Source of the DNA: Capronia americana
Lineage: Eukaryota; Ascomycota; Eurotiomycetes; Chaetothyriales; Herpotrichiellaceae
Assembly (NCBI GenBank): GCA_016110215.1
Contig: JADWQD010000003.1
Span: 1,798,001-1,862,000, forward strand
DNA: 64,000 nt
Reading direction: 5' to 3'
Every line of letters begins with the position of its first letter. Within the stretch, counting starts at the first letter, position 1. Position numbers and translations under genes: made by a program. Under the pieces are notes generated by a model, which worked only from the letters and a program-made list of their open reading frames with translations, was not told where the DNA came from and did not search any database. Positions 1-10,594 of the stretch are shown here, piece by piece.

Positions 1-663
1 GGACATTGATTGACGGCTTTCACATCTTTAAGTGCCTTTCCAGCTAACTGTCTGTGTCTTTTCTTGCTGTGCGAGGTTTTCTTTTTTGGTACGGCCCGCA
101 AGATACCCTCCCAGATGTCTGATACAAGACCAGGGAGGATAACGGCAATGGCTGGGAGTGGGATGGACGCCGACAGGAGACTTCGTGGAGACCATGCTCG
201 GATTGCGGTTGAGATCGTGGTCATACTCCTTTGAAGGAGCAGCTCTGAGAGCCGACCACTGCTGACCGGACCAGCTAGCGCCATCATGGCCCTTCGTGTC
301 AACTGCGCAGTGACAGCCAGGTATAAAGAGCGCTGCAAACTACAAGAATATTTAGACAAGCTCGCGTTGGTCTTCTTGTACCACCGTAGAGAGACCTGTA
401 GCCATATACCGTTAGACATCAGGAACGGTGCTAGTTGCCCCTGTCACTTGGCGCGTTCTGCGCATTGGGAAGAAAAAAGGGGCCGGCCTGTCGTTCCTGT
501 CAAATGCTGGCAAGATCATCTGGGGAAATTTGTCCGCAGTCGCAACTCCCTCTTCCCTTTGTGCACTCTCATCCTCAATCCGACCTCACCTTGACTTGCG
601 CATCAAGATCGTTCTTGTTTATCGCATCAGTATCTCCCGAGTCTCTGCAGCCCACAGAACGAG
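1..663. other. Upstream region of the septin gene, no gene recognised
   Basis: No reading frame here resembles a known protein. A TATAAAG-like box lies near position 322. The last 100 bases are pyrimidine-rich and end at the septin start codon, as expected for a fungal promoter and 5' leader. Confidence 0.5.
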
Positions 664-1929
664 ATGGCGGCCATGGCAATGCAACAACCTAACGCGGTCT
701 TCCCTAGATCGCATGTCGGCTTCGACTCTATCACACAACAGATCGAAAAGAAGTTGCTGAAGAGAGGTTTCCAATTCAACGTCATCTGTGTTGGTAATTA
801 AAGACCTCTTCCAACTCTTGCTCGCCTGCTCATATTCCTAGGTCAAACTGGTCTAGGCAAATCGACTCTCATCAACACCATCTTCGCATCGCACCTCATC
901 GACTCCAAAGGCCGTCTGCGACCCGACGAGCCAATTCGATCCACCACCGATATCCAGACCGTCTCACACAGTCAGTCTTCCTATTTGACGGTATTCGGAC
1001 ACACAGCTGATAATGCCTAGTCATTGAAGAGAATGGCGTGAGACTACGACTCAGCATTGTCGATACCCCCGGCTATGGTGATCTTGTGAACAATGACCGA
1101 TGGTGAGTCTGATCATGGGGCGCTTGGTGGTCCACTTGGTTGACAATCTTTAGCTGGGATCCCATTGTGAAATACATCAAAGACCAACATTCGGCCTGTG
1201 AGTGCTCCTCAGACCCATTCCAGACTACCCATTATCTGCCCATGTCCGGTTTGGCCTAGTACAACTTTTGGTTACTAACCAGAAGCAGACCTCCGCAAAG
1301 AACTCACGGCCCAAAGAGAACGCTACATCCCAGATACTCGCATCCACTGCTGCCTCTTCTTCATCCAGCCGTCCGGCCATGCTTTGAAGCCCATCGACAT
1401 TGTGGTTTTGAAGAAGCTCTCCGATGTGGTCAATGTCGTCCCAGTCATTGCAAAGGCCGACTCTCTTACCCTTGAAGAACGCCGGGCGTTCAAGGAGCGA
1501 ATCAAGGAGGAGTTTGCTTTCCACAACCTCAAGATGTACCCATACGACAACGAGGAATTGGACGACGAGGAGCGTGCCACCAATGCGACTATCAAGGACA
1601 TCATCCCCTTTGCGGTTGTCGGCAGTGAGAAGTCAATCGTTGTTAGCGGCAAGCAAGTCCGTGGCCGGCAGAACAAATGGGGCATCATCAATGTCGAAGA
1701 CGAGAACCACTGCGAGTTTGTCTACCTCCGAAACTTCCTGACTCGCACCCATCTCCAAGATCTCATTGAAACCACCAGTCAGATCCACTACGAGACATTC
1801 AGAGCGAAGCAGTTGCTGGCACTCAAAGAGAGCAGCGCCGGCGGTATGGCTGGTAGCCGGCCCATCAGTCCTGCCGCCGACCGAGAGTTGAGCAGAGGCT
1901 CACAGAGACTGACCATGAACGGATATTAG
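664..1929 (+). CDS. aspD: Septin, Cdc10/AspD class
   Basis: GTP-binding septin that assembles into hetero-oligomeric filaments at septation sites, hyphal branches and the cortex. Five exons: 664-793, 842-970, 1021-1102, 1154-1197 and 1289-1929, giving 341 residues with consistent phase. Visible motifs are the P-loop GQTGLGKS near residue 44, the switch motif DTPGYG near 101 and the guanine-specificity motif AKAD near 183, followed by the septin unique element (HLQDLIETT). The N-terminus (VGFDSITQQIE, KRGFQFNV) and the short tail without a coiled coil match Cdc10 rather than Cdc3, Cdc11 or Cdc12. The start at 664 gives the usual short leader before the polybasic KKLLKR segment. The gene converges on guanylate kinase, leaving about 235 bp between stops. 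The class assignment is from recalled family similarity. Confidence 0.95.
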
Positions 1930-2164
1930 AGAAGACGAACATGTTCAAGCATCGAAGAAGTGGATGAGGGGATTGGGATGATTTGACAAAAGCAATGGTT
2001 GAGCTTGAGCGATTGCCATGTCCTCTTCTTTTCATTCTATTGCTGAGCGTCTATCAGAGAGCGGGTCTTTCGTCCTTTTGCAACCGGGGTATATACTAAT
2101 TCCTCATGACCATTCATCATCACTGTAGTTGAAATGAGAGCTGTGCAGAATTGTCGAGTCAAGT

Positions 2165-2975
2165 TCAAGTTGTGGTTGAGATATCTTTCATGACCCATTC
2201 GTCGAGCTCGCTGAAGGTGCGGTCCAAATCGTCGTTGATGATGACTTTGTCGTTCTTGCCTTCAGTTTTGCAGTATTCGATTTCGTTCTTCGCTTGAGCC
2301 AACCTCTTTTGGACGGAAGCCTCATCTGTGTCGCCGCGCCCCCGTAATCGCTGCTCTAGGATTTCAAGACTGGGCGGCTGAATGAAGCATATCCTCGGAT
2401 TCAAGTTGCTCTTTTTCAACTGCTTGACTCCTTCCATCTCAATGTCAAATATGCATATCCTCTTCCCTTCAGCTGTTCCTCCATTGATGTCTTTCCCACG
2501 ACCCTCGGCGACATCCTGCACGGCTTGTTTGGATGACCCATAGTAGTTTCCTCCGAATTTGGCATGTTCGAGGAAAGAATTGTTCGCGATCATGGACTCG
2601 AACTTTTCGACGCTGACGAAGTGATAGTGGGTTCCGTCTACTTCGCCAGGCCTGGGTTTTCTGGTAGCATGGGACACCCTGCCCTATTGTCAGTCTTGAA
2701 AGACGAGCGGCTGATCTCGAAGCGACAGTGACACGGTATCCAGGCGAGACTTACGAGAAGCCGAAGAGATCAGGATGGGCTGCAAACAAGCGCTTGATCA
2801 GTGTGCTCTTCCCGGTGCCGCTGGGCCCAGAGAACACAATAGCTCGAAAGCGGTCATCTGAAGAGACTGGTGCCATGTTAAGGGCACCGCTCGAATATCG
2901 GACAGCGGTTCGAGGTGCAGATCTCGCGCAGACACGTAGTCTCGAGAAAATCCAAGGTGTTATGGCGGACATCAA
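2165..2975 (-). CDS. GUK1: Guanylate kinase
   Basis: Converts GMP to GDP with ATP, an essential step in purine nucleotide supply. Exons on the minus strand are 2975-2755 and 2678-2165, split by a 76 bp intron inside the conserved GFSVSHATR segment, giving 244 residues. The P-loop GPSGTGKST, the GMP-binding TRKPRPGE and YYGS, the core IFDIEMEGVKQ and the lid RLRGRGDTDE are all present. Yeast enzymes are about 187 residues and begin close to the P-loop. Here a second methionine at 2876 (MAPVSSDD) gives that ordinary cytosolic form of 211 residues. The upstream start at 2975 adds 33 residues rich in Arg, Ser and Ala and without acidic residues, resembling a mitochondrial presequence. Which start is used cannot be decided from sequence; both may be. 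Confidence 0.93.
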
Positions 2976-3202
2976 CTCGAGCTGGTCAGGGAGAGAAAGC
3001 GCCCCGGAAATTTATTGGGCCATTGTCCTGCGGTGAAGATCAACCAATCGTCTTGACGAAGTGGAGGCCGAATTGTCTCCCAGCGACTCTTGGCAGGGGA
3101 AGATCGCTGATCTAAAAATCCTGTTCACTCTAATGCAGCCTCGGGAACTTTTGCGAAAGACATCTATTGCGCCCAACGCACCATCGCGGTGCGTGAGTAC
3201 CA

Positions 3203-5542
3203 ATGGAGGGATCTCCTCCGACGCTTGCTGGCCATGGCAAGAATGACCCATCATATGCTTCTACAGTCGGGGAAGAAACCACTTTTGCAGTTGACGATGC
3301 TGGGAACAGCGCCACGCAGCAAATATATTTTGGTGCCGCTGGCACAACTGCAGCCGGGACGCGACCGAGGTATGCTTTCGGTTCCTCAGCTCTAACACAA
3401 ATGTTGATGTCTGCCCAGGAGGAAGAGGGGTCGTCATCCCAAAGATCCCCTAGGACAAACGGTCCATTTTCAGTGCTCAAGGCTGGAGGACTTCGAGGCC
3501 AGCTTGAGAGAATACTTGGCAAATCCCACTTACCCTGCTGAGCACACCACCCTGGAGTTCAGCTTTCCAGTTACGGCAGCGTTCCTGATACCGGCTCGGG
3601 AGTCACTGGGAACGCGTGACCCAGGCGACAAAAAGACCCCGGTTACGTACTCCATGTTTAAGAAGTCTGCGGTTTCGGTGGTTGACGCCTTGCATAACAT
3701 CGCTGATCCAAGCGAAGTGAGTTCTCCCTACCCCAAGGCGGCACCTCGATTACGCTTGTTCTCCCACATCAGTAGATGCTAATCCGTATCCACAGCAAAT
3801 GATCACGCAGAAGAGAATCTCCAAATCCCTTGTGGACACTATTTCGGAAATTGACGGGTTCCGCTACAGCTTCCATAACAATTGGCTGTCGAACGCCGAT
3901 CAGGCAAATGTATGTCCCCTGTCCGCCGATTGATCGTGTCCCTTCTGCACTGTCATTGCGACTGCCGCGTCTGCGTGGGCCGGGGGCTAAGAAATACTTG
4001 CAGCGATTCTCCTACTACTGCAACGATTCGGTACTGAATAAAGGGAGAGCTGCAAACGAGGGGCTCGCTAAGATCCGTTGTGGCGTGAAGAGTCGAAAGC
4101 CGGTATACGAGTGTGCAGGAGGAATTTGGATCAAATTTTCGCTAACCAAGAACAATCTCCAACTTGACTACAGACATATTCCCATGCATCCCACTTTTGA
4201 AGAGACAGCACCCGTTCCGAGGAACGGAAGTAAGCGCAGGAAGCTTTTGGAGATTTTTCATCCCGAAAAGCTGCCTCAGCACAGGGGACATGCTTCTAAA
4301 GACAAGTCTGATCCGCAGGAGAAGAATCGGAAGAGGAAATCGACAGATGAACCGAAGCCGCTGGGAGGACGCAAAAGAAGGGTCACGGAACCCATAACTC
4401 AAGGCGATGATGCTTCCGCACCCCAGAGCGCCCATGACCGGGAGAATAGTCTACAGCCCCTGTTCGACTTTCTTGGGTCGGCGGGTCGGCTAGAAGACGC
4501 TGGTGTTGGAATCCGTGAACCAGACACTTCTGCTGACTGCGACGGAGGCGCAGCACCACCGGCTCTTGGAGAACACGCCGCAGACGTCTTAGAATCGAGA
4601 AATGCGGCAGGTCAGAGTGACAAGACCAAGCGGCATCCGAGTACGAAGAGCTTCTCTGTGACCAACGACGAAACCACGCAGGGCAGTAAGACGAAGCCGA
4701 AGAAAAAGAGCACGAATCGCTCCAATGATCAGCCTCCTGAGGAGTCTGTCGCTGCTCCGGTGCGTTTAACAGCTGTGCAACTTCAACCAGATCAAGCAGC
4801 GATGCAGGAACGGAATGGCCCGGCACTTTCACCCGCGAGTTCAGTCGAAATTGATGCCTTGAGACAGAGATTGATCGAGGCCGAGGAGAAGATCCGCGTA
4901 CTTGAAAGCCAGAAACAGCAACCATCGCAGCCTGTTCAACCTGCCATTGTGCCACAGGCTCCTCCACCCATCCCGCCCACTCAGGCTCAGTATGCGCCAC
5001 CACTGTATCCACAGCACTCGCCTCACAGCCCTCCGAGTCGATGGCAGTATCCTCCATCGGGTCAGCCTGCCTATCCTCCATATCCCTACCAGTATCCCGG
5101 CAACGACTCTTCCCAACCACCACTCCCACCCCCACCAGCCCACGCGGCAACTCTTCCGCAGCCTTATCATGAAGGGAGACAATGGCTGCCTCCGCCTGTT
5201 CCGAACCCCTCACCTTCGTACGTCTTTGTCCCAAATCCCACTGAGCTATTCGCCACCAAGGTCAGGCCGCATCTGGTGCCAAGTCGGAGCCAGAGTATGC
5301 CCGGACTAGTACCTATTCGTCCGACGCCGCCGGCATTACACAACAGCGATTATGTTTCTCAGCCGCACAACTACATGGCATCACCCTCGCACGCACAGAG
5401 TTCTGCTCCGTCTCAGTCACAAGGGCAGTCCCAGCCCCCGAGCTCGAGTCGACCTCATGCGCAAACCCCAGTCGTAGACACTAACCGACCGATAGCTCCG
5501 TATCCGCATACTCCCGGGGAGCAACACGGGGTTCAAGCATGA
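3203..5542 (+). CDS. Conserved-looking nuclear protein of unknown function, possibly DNA-binding
   Basis: Not assigned to a named family. Four exons (3203-3369, 3419-3716, 3796-3909, 3992-5542) keep phase and give 709 residues; each intron has a canonical GT donor and AG acceptor, and they remove apparent frame breaks. Right after the first intron the protein reads PRRKRGRHPKDP, similar to an AT-hook or basic nuclear signal. Residues of roughly 70-260 form a globular region ending in a Cys/His set: CNDS, then C-x10-C (CGVKSRKPVYEC), then HIPMH. That spacing recalls the zinc-binding folds of the WRKY/FAR1/FLYWCH type. A basic stretch follows (KRRK, KNRKRKS, GGRKRR), then a short coiled coil (EIDALRQRLIEAEEKIRVLE) and a long Pro/Tyr/Gln/Ser-rich tail. 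Chromatin or transcription regulation is an inference. The start at 3203 has a good context (CCAATGG). Confidence 0.75.
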
Positions 5543-5910
5543 AGGCAGAGCGGGAGCCAACCGTAAGCCCGAAGACCTTAGATTCCAGGTTAATCTTAAT
5601 CGTAGTATGGAGGTCGCATACAGTATGAGTACGGAGTCCACTGTGGCAACATCCCAGGAGTGACGAATCGGGACCTCATCTTCTCCATACAGCATTAAAG
5701 ACTTCCATCTATCCATCCAAGCGATGAAGCATCAGCGGTGCGCCAGCCTGGTTTTGGCCGTACTGGCATCAACCAACCGGGCCGTCTACAATTGATAGAT
5801 TGAAACTCCCAATAATGTCTAGATGAGAAGCTACAGTAACTAGCTAGCTTACCCGTCCCTTCTCTCGCTGTACTTCTATTGGCCTTCACGCACGGTCTTC
5901 TTCGATATAA

Positions 5911-6032
5911 ACGTTCCACCCATACACTTTCGAGTTGATTCCCATCAATAAACAGGATGTGATATCCGGAACGTTCCACCTATGCATGCGCTTTCAGAGT
6001 TATGATTCCTATTAATGAACAGTATATGATCA
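5911..6032 (+). repeat. Diverged ~60 bp tandem duplication (2 copies)
   Basis: ACGTTCCACC occurs at 5911 and again exactly 60 bases later at 5971. The downstream parts of the copies stay alignable (CTTTC, TTGATTCC versus ATGATTCC, AATAAACAG versus AATGAACAG, then a TGATAT-like end), with substitutions and a few indels. Confidence 0.6.
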
Positions 6033-6061
6033 GCCGGGTTCTACGAGAACCTATTCCTAGA

Positions 6062-6081
6062 GAGTAGAGTAGAGTAGAGTA
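6062..6081 (+). repeat. GAGTA microsatellite
   Basis: Four pure copies of the five-base unit GAGTA in an intergenic region. Confidence 0.8.
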
Positions 6082-6517
6082 ATGAATGAAACACTATCAC
6101 ACTCGGGGATCAGTCATCTCCATCTCCATCTCCATTTTCATAGGGACTGACTAACTGACTGACTGTGGAAATCACACTATAGCACAGCATCAACATACCG
6201 CAGAACAGTTCCAGCATAAGTCATATTTAATAATCATCTGTGGTCCACCCACCCAGCGAAATATCAGTGTCGGCGAACCTTGATGATGAATGACTAACGA
6301 CACATTACGTTACGTTACGTTGTTGTATACAAAACGAGGTCGTCCCCAACGATCGTGAATCCTTGCTTGGCCAATCCAAGTTTCCTGTCCGTGTCCGTTC
6401 CCGTGATCGATATCCAATATCCGGCATCCAAATGCCTCGCTAAAGAGAGAATATCCTGAACTTTGTGGCCGATTGGGACTCCGAGTCCATCCACATCCAC
6501 ATCACATCCGTCCATCG

Positions 6518-8847
6518 CTAAAGAATGTCCTTGATCAATTTATATCCTTCGCCCACTTGGCCGACCGATCCCGTCCTGCCTGCTGCAGCATCGGCAACCT
6601 GGTCCGCGGCCGTGTTGATCACCTCGTGGAGACCGAGGCCCTCGAAGGCTTGGCGCGCCACCGTCACCCACAGCCAGCCGCCCTGATCGGTTTGCAGGAG
6701 GCCGACCTTCTGCGTGGTGTCGTTCTTCTCGGGTGTCTGATGTTCCTGGAAGAGGTCGGAGACTTGTTTGACGGCCTTCTCGTGCGCGGCGTTGGGTTCG
6801 AAGAAGCCGGCGGCGAGCCCGTCGACTGTCAATCGCTCCTTCACCTCTTGGGCTTCTGACGGACGGGTCGTGAAGACGGCGAGCAGGGCGAGAGCCAGGG
6901 CGAAGAAGGCGTATACGCCCTTGACCGCAATGAGGGTGTATAGCGGGAGCAACGGGACTCGTGTTGCGAGGTAGGTGTTCTCGCGCTTCCACTCTCGGTC
7001 GTTCTGAACGGGCACAGACAGACCGGCAGAGAATGCCACGGCCGCTTTGGAGAAGTAGTTGGCGAAGACTTTGCCGACACCCTCTGGGCGGAGCTGGTAG
7101 GCGGCTAGTGCTGCGGCGTCCTGAAGGGCCAGGTGCGAGAGGGCGCTGTTCGTGGAAAACGGGGCGCTGTAGACCGCGCCGTAGTAGTCGGGTGCCAGTT
7201 CGTATGCTTCGAGTTCAGTGGGCGCCACGCTCCCGTTCATCCAGTAGTACTCGGCCTCGTAGATGGTCGCGGAGCAGGATACGATGAAGACAGTGTCGCC
7301 ATTGGTGTCGTTCTTCAAGAACCCGTTGTTGCGCATGTATCCGAATTCGTCGGCGTAGGTGTCCACCGGAGGGAAGCCCTTGCTCCACGAGAGGAAATGA
7401 AGCGGGTTAGACGATGTGAAAAGATCGGTTGCGCTGCTTCCGAGCCCGACTGGCTGCGTCAATGCCGAGTCGTTGAAGAATTGGATGCCGACCATTGCCT
7501 CGTCAGGGGACGAGGTCGCGTTCGCGACAGCGACTCCGACCTGGCCGGAAAACGAGAAGGACGGTGCAGTGTACGTCCCACATGTAAATCCGCCCTCGGG
7601 GCTGACATTGCACGTATCCGTCACCACCTTGCACTCGGTCTTGACCGCCAGCGTTTGTGCGGCAAAGTCAAGTTTCATGCCGCTGTGAATGTCCCCGAGG
7701 AAATAGTAGTTGGATCCGTCATCAGCCGTGACGTTGAAAATTGTATTGGCCCGCGAGTTCTGCATCAGGGTCTCCGCTGCCTCTTGCGCATGATAAAGTC
7801 CTTCTCGCTCTTGGCCTGAAGCGTTCCAGCTCGTCATGCTGCAGGGGTAAAGACAGCGAGCGTCTGGGTTCGACGGACAGCGGCGACTCTCCCAGGATCC
7901 TGTTGCGCATCGGCCCGGATCTAGGCTTCGTCCGAAAAGAAAGGATGTGGCCGCGACTGGGGTGACAAGAGCAATGTTTATAGCTTGGGTGGCGGTACCA
8001 AACCAACTCTACAGACTTGTCAGTATCCAGAACACTGCGAAGGCAAGACACTCGCGGAGGTAACGCCTGCACTGGCACGGGTATCAAAGGTGACTTACGT
8101 CCAGAGCCCCGATCACAAACCTGTGGCGCTCGGTCAGCACAGAATCAAAGCATGGCGTACCAGGTCACCTTACGTGATAAGAACGATGAATAGCAGACAC
8201 CAGAAGGCCAAGGGAACCGGCTGTACCAGGACTTCATGGTTCTGCCAACGGTACTTCATGGTATCAAGCAGCGGCTGTGCTCCCCCGCCATTCAGTAAGT
8301 TTATCAAGATTGAAATCTGATGCGGGCTCGGGAGCTTTTCCGACTTGGCCGAGGTCGCCTTGATGATGCGTTGACCAGCCAAGAAGGCCACCAGAGCCAT
8401 GCTGGCTCCTGTCACGAAGGGAATGATTTTCGCGGTCCAGGAAGAGATCATGTGCAGGACAGCAGGATTCGTAATGGAATTTTCGTAAAGATAATAAGCT
8501 TTGCTGCCGCCGTTGTTCTCAATCTGTTGAATGCCATGGAGGGCGGCCAAAGCTTCGTTCGAGGTCTGGGTGTGCTTCTTCGGGTCGAAGACGTAGCTAT
8601 CCGGAATGCGGTTATACAGGACTGCTGTCAATAAGACGCTGGATACAACCACGACCGGGATGCATGGTCCAAAGGCTCCCCAGAGCAAGGAGGTTAGGGC
8701 GCCCTCCATGTTGGTCTTGGATGCATGTTCTCGACCAGGGGTGGGCGGGGGGCTCTCGCCGCTGAAATTCGTAGCTGGTGTATCAAGGGCTTTCTCTTTC
8801 AGCAGGGGTATCTTGGTCGGGGATGCAAGAGGCTGTGGAGGCGCCAT
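6518..8847 (-). CDS. Multi-spanning fungal membrane glycoprotein, function unknown
   Basis: Belongs to a type common in filamentous ascomycetes but, as far as I know, without an assigned role. Exons on the minus strand are 8847-8174, 8120-8099 (only 22 bp) and 8008-6518; phases agree and give 728 residues. The N-terminal 55 residues are Pro/Ser/Thr-rich and probably cytosolic. Hydrophobic segments follow at about 60-80 (CIPVVVVSSVLL), 145-165 (VTGASMALVAFLAG) and 210-230 (FWCLLFIVLITFVIG). A large Cys-containing extracellular-type domain then carries several N-glycosylation sequons (NAS, NVT, NAT, NDS, NDT, NGS). One more strong membrane segment lies near 600-620 (FFALALALLAVF), followed by a cytosolic tail of about 110 residues. 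The layout suggests a plasma-membrane protein with a large outer loop; receptor or wall-related roles are guesses. Confidence 0.8.
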
Positions 8848-10594
8848 CTTGATGTTTGGTTAGGCTAGGAATTGCCAGTAGTGACAAGCTTCAATAGTTG
8901 CGAAAGGATAGAGAAGCAAGGAAGCCAGACGCAAAGCAAGACCCAAGCTGGGGCTATATGGAGGTCCATGGTGGAAAGCCTTCCTGCGGTTATGCCAGTA
9001 TGCTTGCAAAGTGCGGCTGAGCGGATTCCATCGTGTTCGAGACACGCAGCCCTCGGAAGAAGCTGCTTGATGCGAACCAACAGTCATTTTGCAGCATGCG
9101 CAATGTCGAAAACGCGAGTAGTTGTCGTAAAGCGACAGGTTGAGAAGGTCGTAGGAAAGGCTGAAAACTGAAGGAGGGCGAGGTTTTCCGGGTATTGGAC
9201 ACGTGGTAATCGACATGCATACGCCGGCCAATCCGGGCTGTACAGCTTCCCCAAGGACTCGGTGGCTGGCTCAAACCTGCGCTTTGGGTCGGAAAGCCGA
9301 ATCTAGACCAGAGGCAAAATGCAGAGCTGGCGGAACGGGAAGATGCAGGATAATGAGCTCGCTGGAATGGCATGCTGAAAGTCCATTGTGGCCAGCAGGT
9401 AATGCCATGATCAGGCAGGTAGCGTCCCACAGTGGCAACACCCTCGAAGATAGCCATTTCAGAGGGGTGTGCTAAGGACCGCCGTTCCAGCCTCTGCAAA
9501 TCTGCGTTTCCAGCGCATAACGACAACCGATCTTGGTTGCGTGGACATTGGGACTGGCAACCAGGCAGGACGGGAGGTCCGGATCAAGTAACTGGCCGGC
9601 CTAGCGCTAATGCGCAACCTGCTGGAAGGATATCCAGACGATATTGAGCACATAGACACCTACACACAGACGAGAGCGGCCGATGTATGTCGCACAAAGA
9701 GATGAACTGACGAGGCGGACGAGTTGGGCAGTTTGCAGAGTTGGTTGGATCAAGCTCTCGACCCAGAGCGAGCCGGGCCCCGCCTAACAAGCCCTAGTCG
9801 GTAAGCTTAACACGACGAAGACTTTTTAGGCTGCCTGGAGCCGAAGCAGGGCCCAATGAATTGCCAGCCCGGCCTTTGTGGGGGGATCAAGGCGTCTGCC
9901 CACAAGAGGTCCACGCAGCCTTTGATCCCAGTGTGGATGGGTGTCTCGTCTTAGGCTGCACTTTTGGACGGCTGCGTGCTATCGGCAATTGCAAGATCGA
10001 GAGGTCGGGCAAATTTGATATTGGATACAATGGGCTCAACAAATGATCGCCGAGGGATTAACAGGACTTCAACTCGGGTCGCATGCGATAATGTCGGAAA
10101 TGGAAGGCACATCGTTCCAGAATACTCCGAGGGAGCACAGCTCAAACCCTTCTTAACCATGGTTGGCAAACTGATCCTCGATTCTCAGAGTTCGTATGAA
10201 CATTAACCCTTGGTAGCATGGAGTCCTGACACCCATTCCTAACCACCGGGGGAACAATGAAACATACCAGCGTCGACGTGATGTGGTAAGACAGTCTTTC
10301 GAAATTATGAAACGTTTATGTCGTCGTAATGCGTTACCAATTCCAGCCAATAATGGAAGTGAGGCGCCTGCTCTTCAACGAAAAGTGTAATGATACATGA
10401 TGAATAAAAAAGCGATGTTCTGGCACCCTTCGTAAGGAGTAACACACCGCTGTGCCGCAGTTCGGGGGGTTACACACGCCTCCGTTAGTAAGAGGATGCG
10501 GAAACCGATGAGATCTAAGAGCCCAGTGCCGGCGTTGTGCCCATCAGCACTGACGTCGTTTCCCCCTATGGCCGCCAGCTTCGACTGAGAGCGG
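8848..10594. other. Long intergenic region, no gene recognised
   Basis: About 1.75 kb holding the promoter of the membrane glycoprotein gene and the 3' flank of the C2H2 gene, both minus-strand. The longest frame (minus, 8990-9526) has no domain, signal or plausible splicing partner, so I treat it as chance. Confidence 0.5.

Larger units (their letters stand above)
5543..6517. other. Intergenic, repeat-bearing, no gene
   Basis: This lies between the 3' ends of two convergent genes. It holds a diverged two-copy tandem duplication (copies starting near 5911 and 5971) and simple repeats: GAGTA units at about 6062-6081, CATCTC units at 6115-6133 and ACGTT units near 6308-6322. A 66-codon frame at 6315-6515 on the minus strand has no recognisable features and is not called. 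Confidence 0.6.

Noticed and set aside
3504..3541. Apparent +1 frameshift inside the unassigned nuclear protein gene (two overlapping frames both looking coding)
   Set aside because: A 49 bp intron at 3370-3418 with GTATGC donor, CTAAC branch site and CCCAG acceptor removes the shift. The downstream frame then reads continuously, so no frameshift is needed.
3910..3991. Second apparent frame break and stop in the same gene
   Set aside because: An 82 bp intron (GTATGT donor, CTAAG acceptor) joins the two frames in phase and removes the stop codon.
4383..5234. 283-codon minus-strand frame
   Set aside because: It is the antisense shadow of the Pro/Gln-rich tail of the plus-strand gene; low-complexity repeats keep it open.
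8990..9526. 178-codon minus-strand frame upstream of the membrane glycoprotein gene
   Set aside because: No domain or splice signals. It overlaps other equally long random frames on both strands.
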